Source of the DNA: Denitrobaculum sp965225735
GTDB lineage: Bacteria > Pseudomonadota > Alphaproteobacteria > Kiloniellales > Kiloniellaceae
Length of the DNA stretch: 64,000 nt
Assembly (NCBI GenBank): GCA_965225735.1
Contig: CBDDBN010000030.1
Span: 1,116,001 to 1,180,000 of the forward strand
Direction of reading: 5' to 3'
A program made the position numbers and the translations under genes. How positions within the stretch are numbered: the stretch's first letter is position 1; every line of letters starts with the position of its first letter. Positions 35,667 through 44,082 of the stretch are shown in pieces. A model generated the notes under the pieces. The model made no database searches. It had not been told where the DNA came from and saw only the letters and a program-made list of their open reading frames with translations.

Positions 35667-36336
35667 GATCTTGCTGCGCCAGCCACATGATCCATGAGTT
35701 GATGGGTCTGCTCAGTTTGCTGGTTTCCATATACGCACCGCGCGCTTCCACATTGTGGTAGCCGTACTTTTGCGGAATACCCCGCTCCACCAGCCAGGCG
35801 TGGCCGAAACCCCAAATGAAGTCAGGCGCCCATTTTGCAAGCGCGAGCGCGAGTATCATCCTGGGCAAGATGCTTGAAAGCCCTTTGCCCCGGTAGCCGT
35901 TTGAGCCGCCTCGAAGCCAGATCTCTCCATGGTAACAGACCTTGCCGCTTATTCTTCTGGCCATTGGCGACTGGCAGAAATCCAAGTCATTCGTCGTTTC
36001 CAGCACCTCTTCGGTGGCGTAGGGCTCCAATAAGGCGTGTATCCGATGAGCAAGGGTTGTGTCGGAAAGGTCGTCGCATCTTACGGCTTGAACATGCACA
36101 ACCTCACCGCCTCCATTCCTGCCTTCTATCCAAAAGGCGTTCTGCGCGCCCACGTCTGTATATTCCGGATGAAATGGCGCGAAAGGAACAGGCTTACCGG
36201 GCAGACGCTTGCTTAAGTAACAGAGTTCATCGAAATCGCTCTTAATCGCTAAAGAAATGCCCTGCGATCTCGCGAAGGCATCGATATCGGTGATGTAGCG
36301 CGATACCTGTAGATAGTCGATCTGATGTATTGACAT
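35608..36336 (-). CDS. Uncharacterised GNAT-like protein
   Basis: 242 residues without export signal. A central NGYRGKGLSSILPRMILALA segment resembles the acetyl-CoA-binding loop and helix of GNAT acetyltransferases (R/Q-x-x-G-x-G/A), followed by a strand WGFGHAWLVERGIPQKYGYHN typical of the GNAT fold end. It is not a LuxI-type synthase. The start ATG is preceded by a strong GAGGAGGAG ribosome site. It converges on, and overlaps by 59 bp, the other unknown gene, making a toxin-antitoxin-free but physically linked pair. Function unknown. Confidence 0.7.
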   Translation of the reverse strand: MSIHQIDYLQVSRYITDIDAFARSQGISLAIKSDFDELCYLSKRLPGKPVPFAPFHPEYTDVGAQNAFWIEGRNGGGEVVHVQAVRCDDLSDTTLAHRIHALLEPYATEEVLETTNDLDFCQSPMARRISGKVCYHGEIWLRGGSNGYRGKGLSSILPRMILALALAKWAPDFIWGFGHAWLVERGIPQKYGYHNVEARGAYMETSKLSRPINSWIMWLAQQDLIDLTHESSQADLAVGMGY

Positions 36337-36402
36337 GTTTTCTCCTCCTCAACTTTAGATAGGATTTTAGATGCATTTATAATTCCGTTCCGGTGGTATA
36401 GA

Positions 36403-36443
36403 CTTACCCATTTGGGCAAACATTCCTTTAACGAATGAGTAAG
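36403..36443. promoter_or_regulatory. Inverted repeat upstream of the GNAT-like gene
   Basis: CTTACCCATT (36403-36412) and AATGAGTAAG (36434-36443) pair at 9 of 10 positions across 21 bp, with a nested CATTC/GAATG (36421-36425, 36433-36437). It lies 67-107 bp upstream of the leftward gene in an AT-rich 329-bp gap before the PBP gene. Candidate operator; no other element recognised in the gap. Confidence 0.35.
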
Positions 36444-36665
36444 TAATTGCGCGGGGTCCTTGCGTGGCGGTGCGCGGACGGACGGCCAATCGTTTGCAGT
36501 CTTACGTATTGGGGTGGTGTCAGCCATAAAACGGCCATAGTTTCCGGCTTCAAGGACCCTGCGGGAGCCCGATTTCCGGTTGGCGCAGGATGCCGGCACC
36601 GAAAATGGGCGTGCGGGGCTCGGGATCGCTGGCGGTGACGGCGGCGATGCTATAAAAGCGGCGAT

Positions 36666-38762
36666 ATGGCGCGAGGAAGCAAAAAAAGCGTGACAAAACC
36701 AAAGAGCGGCACGAAGAGCCGTACTGGTGCCACGAAGCCTGCTGGTAAAGGAAAGGTCAGTCGCAAGGCAGCGCCAAGGCGCAAGACGTCCCGGCACTGG
36801 GGCTTGCGATTGGTCTCCTGGAGTCTGATTCTTGCGATCTGGGCGGGGGTTGCTTTGACCGCTGTGGTCGGTTGGTATGCCTATGACCTGCCCGATGTGG
36901 ATTCCATAGAGCAAATGACCCGCCGCCCCTCGATCCGCCTGGTTTCGGCGGACGGGGTTCAATTGGCATCTTATGGCGATTTCTATGGCGAACCGATCAC
37001 GGTTGCCGATTTGCCGCCGCACCTGCCTCAGGCCATCCTCGCGATCGAAGACCGGCGCTTCTATGACCACTTTGGTCTGGATGTTTGGGGTATCGCGCGG
37101 GCCATGGTCACCAATATTCGCCGCGGTCGTTTCGTCCAGGGCGGTTCGACCGTGACTCAGCAGTTGGCGAAGAACCTCTTTTTGTCGCCGGAGCGGACTC
37201 TGAAGCGCAAGATTCAGGAGGCGCTGCTGGCCATCCGGCTCGAACAGCGTTTCACCAAGGACCAGATCCTCTCGCTCTATATGAACCGTGTTTTTCTCGG
37301 TACGGGCAGCTACGGCTTCGATGCGGCTGCGCGGCAGTATTTCGGCAAACCGGCGAGCAAAGTCACGCTTTACGAAGCGGCACTTTTGGCCGGGCTTCTG
37401 AAAGCGCCATCGCGCTATAACCCGGCGCGTGATACTGCCCGGGCCGACAGCCGGACGGCTCTGGTGCTTCGGGCCATGGTCGAAGCCGGTTTCATCACCG
37501 ATGCGCGGGCCAAGGAAGCCCTGCAAGCTAAGGCGCGGGGGCGCCCGCGCGCCGGGCGTCAGGCCCGTTACTTCGCAGACTGGATCATGCGCCAGGTTAC
37601 GGGATACGTGGGAGCTGTCGACGATGATCTGACGATCATTACAACGCTCAATATGCATACACAAAAGGCGGCGGAAAAAGAGTTGCGGAGGCTGCTCGAC
37701 GAGGATGGTGAAGCGGGATCCGTCACCCAGGGGGCAATCATGGTCTTGTCGCCCAACGGCGCCATCCGCGCGATGGTGGGAGGCCGCGACTATGTTTCGA
37801 GTCAGTTCAATCGCTCGACCCAGGCGCTCCGGCAACCAGGCTCTGCTTTTAAACCTTTCGTTTTCCTGGCTGGTCTGGAACATGGTCTCACTCCCGACAG
37901 CCGCATGAACGATGCTCCGCTTCGTGTAGAGGGTTGGGCGCCGCGTAACTACGACGGCCGTTATTACGGCGATGTCACTCTGCGCGAAGCAATGGCGCGG
38001 TCGATGAATTCAGTTGCGGTGCAGATCTCCGAGCGAAGTGGCCGCGAAAATGTTGCTGAAGTCGCGCGGCGTTTGGGCATCTCCTCCAAACTCGATACCT
38101 CGGCAAGCATTGCACTTGGTACGTCTGAAGTGACCCTGCTGGATTTGACTGGCGCCTACGCGGCCCTCGCCAACGGCGGCCGTGGTGTCTGGCCATTCGG
38201 TATCGAGGAGGTCCGCGGGCGCGGTGGCAAGCTTCTGTTCAGGCGGGATGGCGGCGGGACCGGGCGGGTCATCGCCAGGGAACGGCTTTTGATGATGAAC
38301 GATATGCTCTCGTCTGTGGTCGCCTGGGGAACCGGCAAAGGGGCGCAAATTGACCGGCGCGTTGCTGGCAAAACCGGTACCAGCCAGGATTTCCGCGACG
38401 CTTGGTTCGTCGGATACACAGGCGATCTTGTCGCTGGCGTCTGGATGGGCAACGATAACGGGGCACCGATGAACAAGGTGACCGGCGGCAGTCTGCCCGC
38501 GAAACTATGGCAACGGGTCATGACCCAAGCGCTTGAAGGTGTGACGCCGCAAGGCCTGCCCGGAGCAGGGCCTCTTACCGCGCCGGACGACGCCATCGCC
38601 GCGGTGGAAAACAAACTTGAGGACGGCGCCGAAGCCGTCGAGAAAAGCGATGGCGGCTTTATTGGCCGCATCCTTCGCAACCTCGGCGTTCCAGCGTCCT
38701 CCGACAAGCCGAAGGAGCAGCCGAATTGGGAGCCCTTCAAGAACGACCGGGATGATCGCTAA
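36666..38762 (+). CDS. Class A penicillin-binding protein (PBP1A-type)
   Basis: 698-residue bifunctional peptidoglycan glycosyltransferase/transpeptidase. A basic cytoplasmic tail (1-45) and one membrane helix (about 46-72) precede the GT51 domain with Glu128 in EDRRFYDHFG and the GGSTVTQQLAKN motif. The transpeptidase domain has Ser393-x-x-Lys396 (GSAFK), Ser446-x-Asn448 (SMN) and KTG at 569-571. The C-terminus is acidic and low complexity. It overlaps the convergent exporter gene by 26 bp. Confidence 0.93.
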   Translation: MARGSKKSVTKPKSGTKSRTGATKPAGKGKVSRKAAPRRKTSRHWGLRLVSWSLILAIWAGVALTAVVGWYAYDLPDVDSIEQMTRRPSIRLVSADGVQLASYGDFYGEPITVADLPPHLPQAILAIEDRRFYDHFGLDVWGIARAMVTNIRRGRFVQGGSTVTQQLAKNLFLSPERTLKRKIQEALLAIRLEQRFTKDQILSLYMNRVFLGTGSYGFDAAARQYFGKPASKVTLYEAALLAGLLKAPSRYNPARDTARADSRTALVLRAMVEAGFITDARAKEALQAKARGRPRAGRQARYFADWIMRQVTGYVGAVDDDLTIITTLNMHTQKAAEKELRRLLDEDGEAGSVTQGAIMVLSPNGAIRAMVGGRDYVSSQFNRSTQALRQPGSAFKPFVFLAGLEHGLTPDSRMNDAPLRVEGWAPRNYDGRYYGDVTLREAMARSMNSVAVQISERSGRENVAEVARRLGISSKLDTSASIALGTSEVTLLDLTGAYAALANGGRGVWPFGIEEVRGRGGKLLFRRDGGGTGRVIARERLLMMNDMLSSVVAWGTGKGAQIDRRVAGKTGTSQDFRDAWFVGYTGDLVAGVWMGNDNGAPMNKVTGGSLPAKLWQRVMTQALEGVTPQGLPGAGPLTAPDDAIAAVENKLEDGAEAVEKSDGGFIGRILRNLGVPASSDKPKEQPNWEPFKNDRDDR

Positions 38763-40002
38763 CGACAGCGGACGCCGCATTGTCATCACCCTGAGCACCG
38801 GCGAGTTCCTCGCCGAACAGGAATAGAAAACTCAAAAGCCCCCCGACTGACACTGAAGCGATAGCAAACATCATGCCGAGTGCGGTTCCATCGCCGCTAT
38901 GGCCAACCGCGATGCCGACGCCGGCCGCAACGGTCATCTGAGTGAAGCCCAATAGCGCGGAAGCGGCACCAGCCATCTGCGGAAAGGGGCCGATGGCCGA
39001 CGCCATGGCATTCGGCATGGCGAGGCCTGTTCCGATAAGGAATACAAAGGTCGGCACGATAATGGAGAGGACGTTGAGTTGTCCTGAGAGCGCGAGTGCG
39101 ATTCCGATTGCACCGCCAATGCACTGGAAAGACGTGCCGATCGAAATCAAGCGCCGTGCGCCTGCTGCTTGAGTGAACCGTCCCGAGGCGAAGGCGCCCA
39201 CCATATAACCGATAACAACCGCGGTAAAACAGAGGCCATAACTGCTTGGCGACAGGCCGAGCGTTTCGATCAATACGAAAGACGAGCCCGAAATGAACGA
39301 GAAGATCCCCGAATAGGAAAAGGTGCAGATCAAAACGCAAGCGATGAAATGGCGATTCCGGACCAGCACGAGATAATTTGAGATCAGCTTCCGCGGCTGC
39401 GTTGCCGTCGGGTTGCGATGATTGTTGGTCTCCGGCAGAAGTGCGAAGATTCCCGCAAATGCTATGACGCCGAAAACACCCAGCGCCACAAAGCCAGCCC
39501 GCCAGCCAAAGCCGATCTCTAGGTAACCGCCGATAATCGGGCCAATTGCCGGGGCGACTGATACGGCGGTCGCCATGTAGGATAGAACCCTTGCTGAGCG
39601 GTCACGGCCGAAGACATCCCGGACCACTGCACGCCCCACCACCGGTCCGGCGCAGGCGCCGAGTGCCTGAAAGAAGCGCGCCACAATCAGCTCTTCGATC
39701 GTTCCTGCCAGGCCGCAGGCCACGGTCGCTGCGAGATAGATCAGCATAGCAATCAACAGGACCGGTCGCCGGCCGTAACGATCGGACAATGGACCATAGA
39801 TCAACTGACTGACGGCAAAACCGACCAGGAAGACCGACAGCGTCAACTGAACGTCCGAGGTTCCCGCGCCGAGCGCAACGCCGATGGCTGGCAGAGAGGG
39901 CAGATAGAGGTCGGTCGAGATCGGCCCGAGAGCGACCACCATCGTGAGAAAGGCGACGACAGACAACTGTTCCGCGCGATGGCGCTGCGAAGCGACGGAC
40001 AT
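38737..40002 (-). CDS. Bcr/CflA-family multidrug efflux MFS transporter
   Basis: 421 residues with about 12 membrane helices. Signature features of the Bcr/CflA branch: TDLYLPSLPAI in helix 1, LSDRYGRRPVLL between helices 2 and 3, and RFFQALGACAGPVVGRAVVRD in helix 4 and after. Expected substrates are drugs exported by proton antiport at the inner membrane. It converges with the PBP gene and is divergent from a VOC-protein gene, with no regulator alongside. Confidence 0.9.
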   Translation of the reverse strand: MSVASQRHRAEQLSVVAFLTMVVALGPISTDLYLPSLPAIGVALGAGTSDVQLTLSVFLVGFAVSQLIYGPLSDRYGRRPVLLIAMLIYLAATVACGLAGTIEELIVARFFQALGACAGPVVGRAVVRDVFGRDRSARVLSYMATAVSVAPAIGPIIGGYLEIGFGWRAGFVALGVFGVIAFAGIFALLPETNNHRNPTATQPRKLISNYLVLVRNRHFIACVLICTFSYSGIFSFISGSSFVLIETLGLSPSSYGLCFTAVVIGYMVGAFASGRFTQAAGARRLISIGTSFQCIGGAIGIALALSGQLNVLSIIVPTFVFLIGTGLAMPNAMASAIGPFPQMAGAASALLGFTQMTVAAGVGIAVGHSGDGTALGMMFAIASVSVGGLLSFLFLFGEELAGAQGDDNAASAVVSDHPGRS

Positions 40003-40152
40003 GGACCTCGAATCTCGGAAGAAGTGGACCTTTACGGACTTGCTATCCCGAAGGTTATAGTCGTTAACGCGTGCCAGCGAAAGTCTAGCGGGAAAGAAAA
40101 CTCTTTTTGCAACGCCTGCGGGCGGTCACTTCTTAATGAGCAGGGAAGCGCT

Positions 40153-40572
40153 GTGTCCGAAAGCTGGATGTCCGCCGACGCCTTTGGCCGGTCTTTGAGA
40201 GGACTGGGGGTTAATCTCCTGGTGCCCAAGATTATGCCGGTGTTGGAATTCGCCACCGAGGTTTTGAGCCTTGAGGCTGTTTATAGCGATGACGATTTCG
40301 CTGTTCTGCGTCATGGCGATCACAGTTGGATGCTTCATGCCGACCACACCTATCACGCGCACCCTTTGCTTGCCCTGACCGGTGATGGGGCTCTGCGCGG
40401 CGTTGGGCTTGAGTTGCGGGTTTACGGTGTCGATCCTGATTTGGCGGAGGGGCGCGCCAGGGAGCGGGGCTACGTGGTGATGGCAGAAACCCGCGACAAA
40501 CCGCATGGGCTGCGCGAGTGTTACCTGGCCGACCCGGCGGGCTATATTTGGGTGCCCGGAATTGCCACCTAA
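40153..40572 (+). CDS. VOC-superfamily (glyoxalase/dioxygenase-like) protein
   Basis: 139-residue single-module VOC protein: VPKIMPVLEFATEVLSLEAVY at the start of the fold and ECYLADPAGYIWVPG at its end. Potential metal ligands include a histidine-rich central stretch (LHADHTYHAHPLL) and Glu in LRECYLADP. The start is a GTG at 40153 after AGGGAAG; an ATG five codons later is possible and the frame is open further upstream without similarity. Substrate unknown. Confidence 0.78.
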   Translation: MSESWMSADAFGRSLRGLGVNLLVPKIMPVLEFATEVLSLEAVYSDDDFAVLRHGDHSWMLHADHTYHAHPLLALTGDGALRGVGLELRVYGVDPDLAEGRARERGYVVMAETRDKPHGLRECYLADPAGYIWVPGIAT

Positions 40573-40646
40573 CTCGATTCCGATCGAGACCGCTATCTGG
40601 ACATCTCTGTCATGGATGCCCGTGAAGCCTCGGCGTGAAAACGTTT

Positions 40647-41354
40647 TCATCCGTATCGTAACAGAGAATTGCCGTTCCGGCTGAGCCAGGCCTTGGCCCA
40701 GCCGACATCTTCCGTCATTTGCCGGGTCAACTTCCAGAAGGCCGGTCCGTGGTTCATCTCGCGTAAATGAGCGACTTCGTGGGCCACCACATAGTCTAAA
40801 ACCAGCTCTGGCGCGAATATCAGGCGCCAGGAGAAGTTCAGGTTGCCGCTGGAACTGCAGCTTCCCCAGCGGCTTTTGGTATCGCGGAGCGAAATGCGCG
40901 CGATCCGCAAGCCTTGAGATTCTGCTTTGGCCCGTGCACGGGTCGTGATTTCCCGGCGCGCTTCCGACTTTAAAAAGTCGGTGACGCGTCTTGGCAGATG
41001 TTCGGCAAAGCCGGAAACCCAGATGACCTCTTCTTCGCGCCAGACGCCGCGCCGCGCCTCTGGGGCATGCCGAATCGTTAGGGTCTCATCCAAGAGAGGA
41101 ATTTCAGTACCGTCCCCGAAGGCGACTCTCGGCGGCTGAACCGATAGCCGCTGAAGAATCCAACCGCGGTTTCGCTCGGCGAAGGCCAGTCCTTCCTGTA
41201 ACGCAACCCGTTCCGGTAGGACCAATTTAACGCCCGTACCGTCAGCCGAGATGCGCAGAGTGATTCGCCGCGCTCGCGCATGCCGGCGAACCTCCAAAGG
41301 AATTTGCCGGTCATCAAACCGCAAGATATGGGGGTCGATGACGTTTTGCATCAT
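40647..41354 (-). CDS. YgjP-like metallopeptidase (M48/DUF45)
   Basis: 235-residue cytoplasmic protein of the YgjP/DUF45 group with zincin motif HEVAHLREMNHGPAFW: HExxH plus downstream His, and the KSRWGSCSSSGNLNFSWRL signature before it. Related proteins are predicted metal-dependent proteases of uncertain substrate. I start at the first of two adjacent ATGs; a TTG 33 bp upstream is possible. Confidence 0.87.
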   Translation of the reverse strand: MMQNVIDPHILRFDDRQIPLEVRRHARARRITLRISADGTGVKLVLPERVALQEGLAFAERNRGWILQRLSVQPPRVAFGDGTEIPLLDETLTIRHAPEARRGVWREEEVIWVSGFAEHLPRRVTDFLKSEARREITTRARAKAESQGLRIARISLRDTKSRWGSCSSSGNLNFSWRLIFAPELVLDYVVAHEVAHLREMNHGPAFWKLTRQMTEDVGWAKAWLSRNGNSLLRYG

Positions 41355-41467
41355 CGATTTTGTATATCTCTTAGCTGCGCAGGGCAAGTGACCCTTATCT
41401 TTCAGCAGCGTTGTGAGCGCACCAAGCGACCACTAAAATCAGGCACTGTGCCGATCCCTAGCGGTTC

Positions 41468-42337
41468 TTAAGCTCTAACCGCGGGCGTGACCTCGGTCAT
41501 CGCCGCCTCTTGCGCCAAAATGGCCGTTTTTCGATCCCTGCCCCAGCGGTATCCGCCGAGCGTGCCGTCCTCCCGAATCACCCGATGGCAAGGCACCAGC
41601 AAGGCGACAGGGTTTCGGGCACAGGCATTGGCGACCGCCCGCTGGCTTCGGCTCAAACCCAGGGCCTCGGCAACTTCCGAATAACTGCGGGTCTCACCTA
41701 GCGGAATCGCCAGTAATTCCTGCCACACGCGGCGTTGGAAGGCTGTGGCGTGTACATCTAGCGGCAGATCGATCTGAGGTAACTCTCCCGCGAGATATCC
41801 GGCGACGCTCTCTACTGCGGGCCCTATGGTTTCTTCGTCGCGAAAGATCTCTTCGGCACGCGGAAATTCTTGGCGCAGCTGCTCTTCCAGCTCTTGCTCG
41901 GTCTCCCCTAGACAGACGAAGCAGACGCCCTTTTTGGTCGCCGCAACCAGGAGCCAGCCCCGTGCAGAGTCTACAATGCTATAGGCAATCCGCGCGCCTG
42001 CGCCGCCTTTGGCGTAAGAGGCCGGCGTCATGCCAAGTTGCCGCTGTGCGGATTCATACACCCGGCTGGAAGAGCCATAGCCCGCGCCGTAAGTGGCACC
42101 AGCGACGGACTCGCCGTTCTTAAGTTCGTCGCGGAATCGCTTGCTGCGCCGGGCGGCGGCATAGTCACGCGGGCTTACGCCCGTGATCCTCTTGAAAACA
42201 CGCTGCAGGTGCCAGGGGCTGAGACCGACCTGCCGCGCGAGTTCGTCCAGCGTGATGCGCTCCCCTTCGCGAGCTGCGATATAGGCGCAAGCCTCACGAA
42301 CCAGGGCGACCTGGGCGCTGCTGGGAGAAGGGGACAT
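41468..42337 (-). CDS. ada: Ada-like protein: AraC domain plus O6-methylguanine methyltransferase, lacking the zinc-cysteine domain
   Basis: 289 residues. An AraC-type DNA-binding domain (about 10-110, LDELARQVGLSPWHLQRVFKR) is joined to a methylated-DNA-protein-cysteine methyltransferase domain (about 118-280) with acceptor Cys250 in PCHRVI. E. coli Ada has about 354 residues and a further N-terminal domain whose cysteine takes methyl groups from phosphotriesters; that domain is absent here. Methyl-damage repair should be intact, but activation by the classical route is not possible. Confidence 0.88.
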   Translation of the reverse strand: MSPSPSSAQVALVREACAYIAAREGERITLDELARQVGLSPWHLQRVFKRITGVSPRDYAAARRSKRFRDELKNGESVAGATYGAGYGSSSRVYESAQRQLGMTPASYAKGGAGARIAYSIVDSARGWLLVAATKKGVCFVCLGETEQELEEQLRQEFPRAEEIFRDEETIGPAVESVAGYLAGELPQIDLPLDVHATAFQRRVWQELLAIPLGETRSYSEVAEALGLSRSQRAVANACARNPVALLVPCHRVIREDGTLGGYRWGRDRKTAILAQEAAMTEVTPAVRA

Positions 42338-42559
42338 TCAGTTTCCTTATTTCGTCACGAGCATATTAGCGCGATCTATCTCATTGCGCGCGTCTGCTTC
42401 TATCCGAAGCTTGCGCCTCAAGCCGATCCGCATGTGCGGCCTGCGATCGGTCTCTCAGAAAAATGGGGCGCGGTCGGCGATACCGGAGATGGAAAAGCGG
42501 CGTAAAACCTGGGCTCAGGCTGGATTCGCGGGACTTGCAAAAAAAGTGTAATAATTTCG

Positions 42560-42609
42560 TAACGAAAGCGTTAATATTCGGAAATGAAAACGTTAACAAT
42601 CGCGTAACA
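42560..42609 (+). promoter_or_regulatory. 11-bp-periodic repeat array upstream of ugpB (PhoB-box-like)
   Basis: GTAAC (42560), GTTAA (42571), GGAAAT at the next step (42581), GTTAA (42593) and GTAAC (42605) recur at 11, about 11, about 11 and 12 bp, separated by A/T-rich tetramers. This is the geometry of PhoB direct repeats (7-bp core plus 4-bp A/T spacer), and ugp operons are known PhoB targets. The cores diverge from CTGTCAT, so this is a candidate. The rest of the 360-bp gap upstream (42338-42559) shows nothing recognisable. Confidence 0.5.
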
Positions 42610-42697
42610 AAATAAACATGACCCACCGTTAGGGTCGCGCGGTCCGAAACACCGCCGAGGGGCGGGAGTCACGGCGCATTCTCTAGGGAGACATTAC

Positions 42698-44005
42698 ATG
42701 AAATTGAAACAGCACATCATCGCGCTCGCCGCCGCGGCCGCGATCGGCGGGTCCGCAAGCGCAAGCTTCGCAGCGACCGAAATTCAGTGGTGGCACGCCA
42801 TGGGCGGTCGCCTGGGCGAAGTCGTGAACGAAATCGCCGCGGACTACAATGCCAGCCAGTCCGAGTACAAGCTGGTCGCCACCTACAAAGGCGGCTACGA
42901 AGACACCATGACGGCAGGTATCGCAGCCTTCCGCGCGAAAAACGCACCGCACATCATTCAGGTGTTCGATGCTGGCGCGGCGACCATCATCAACGCTAAA
43001 GGCGCGGTCTACCCTGTTGCCGACCTCCTGAAAGAGCATGGTGTCGGTTTCAACAGCGCCGACTATATCTCTGGCGTGCGTTACTTCTACGCCGACTCAG
43101 ACGACAAGATGATCGGCCTTCCCTTCAACAGCTCCACCCCGCTCCTCTACTACAACAAAGCTGCGCTTGAGAAAGCTGGTGTTGATGCCCCCAAGACCTG
43201 GGAAGAGTTCGAAGCGATCGCGCCGAAGCTGAAAGAAGCCGGCTACGTCGCTCTGGCGCAGAGCCACAGCCCCTGGATCTTCTCCGAGAATTTCCACAGC
43301 CGTCACAACATTCAGTTGGCTTCCGCCAACAACGGTTACGACAGCACCGATGCCAAGATCATGTACAACAACGAACACATGATTATGCATTGGACCAAGG
43401 TTAAGGATTGGCTCGATAAAGGCTGGTATGGCTACTACGGCAAGGCCTGGGGCGACAATCAGGACGCCTTCGTGCAGGGAAAAGCTGCCATGTGGCTCGG
43501 TTCTTCCGGCTCTTTCGGTGGCCTGAAAAAGAGCGCGCAGTTTGAGTTCGGCACCACCTACCTGCCGTACTGGAAGAGCATCATCGCCGAGCCCAAAGGC
43601 ACCTTCATCGGTGGTGCGGCTCTCTTCTCCTTTGCCGGCCACTCGGACGAGGAATACAAGGGCGTTGCAAACTTCTTCGAGTATCTGACCAGCCCGAAGT
43701 CCCAGTTCTCCTGGCATAAGGAAACCGGTTACGTTCCGATCACGACCGCGGCTTACGACCTGGCCAAGGAATCCGGTTACTACAAAGATACCCCGGATGC
43801 CGAAGTAGGTATTCTGCAGCTCAGCCAGCCTGGCGGCGAATGGACCAAAGGTTATCGCCTCGGATACTACGTGCAGATCCGCGAAGCGATGTACAAAGCC
43901 TACGAAAACATCCTGACCGGCAATAGCTCCGTCGAGGACGCCTTTGCCGAGATGGAAAAGGAAAGCAACGCTCTGCTTGAGCGTTTCCACGACACCTATA
44001 ACTGA
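42698..44005 (+). CDS. ugpB: sn-Glycerol-3-phosphate-binding periplasmic protein UgpB
   Basis: 435-residue ABC transporter binding protein with a signal peptide (1-25, ending SFAA). Aligns with UgpB along its length: IQWWHAMGGRLGEVVNEIA, TYKGGYEDTMTAGIAAFRA, APHIIQVFDAGAATI, PFNSSTPLLYYNK and WHKETGYVPITTAAYDLAKESG. It delivers glycerol-3-phosphate or glycerophosphodiesters to UgpAE. First gene of ugpBAEC, behind an 11-bp-periodic repeat array. Confidence 0.92.
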   Translation: MKLKQHIIALAAAAAIGGSASASFAATEIQWWHAMGGRLGEVVNEIAADYNASQSEYKLVATYKGGYEDTMTAGIAAFRAKNAPHIIQVFDAGAATIINAKGAVYPVADLLKEHGVGFNSADYISGVRYFYADSDDKMIGLPFNSSTPLLYYNKAALEKAGVDAPKTWEEFEAIAPKLKEAGYVALAQSHSPWIFSENFHSRHNIQLASANNGYDSTDAKIMYNNEHMIMHWTKVKDWLDKGWYGYYGKAWGDNQDAFVQGKAAMWLGSSGSFGGLKKSAQFEFGTTYLPYWKSIIAEPKGTFIGGAALFSFAGHSDEEYKGVANFFEYLTSPKSQFSWHKETGYVPITTAAYDLAKESGYYKDTPDAEVGILQLSQPGGEWTKGYRLGYYVQIREAMYKAYENILTGNSSVEDAFAEMEKESNALLERFHDTYN

Positions 44006-44018
44006 TCTAGGCTGTCGT

Positions 44019-44047
44019 ACAGGCGGCGGGTTCTGCCTGCCGCCTGT
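44019..44047 (+). terminator. Intercistronic hairpin between ugpB and ugpA
   Basis: Perfect 9-bp stem, ACAGGCGGC (44019-44027) with GCCGCCTGT (44039-44047), just after the ugpB stop, followed by a short T-rich tract. Such hairpins commonly give more binding-protein mRNA than permease mRNA. Confidence 0.6.
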
Positions 44048-44082
44048 TTGCCTGTCCGCGTTTTCTCCTTAAGGTCGTTGCT

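Noticed and set aside
35608..36336. LuxI-type acyl-homoserine lactone synthase
   Set aside because: Conserved LuxI residues are not present; only a GNAT-like acetyl-CoA loop is seen, and no LuxR gene is adjacent.
36249..37883. Long open frame (544 codons) on the minus strand
   Set aside because: It lies antisense to the PBP1A gene, whose domains and active-site motifs are intact; the reverse frame has no recognisable family and is a high-GC shadow.
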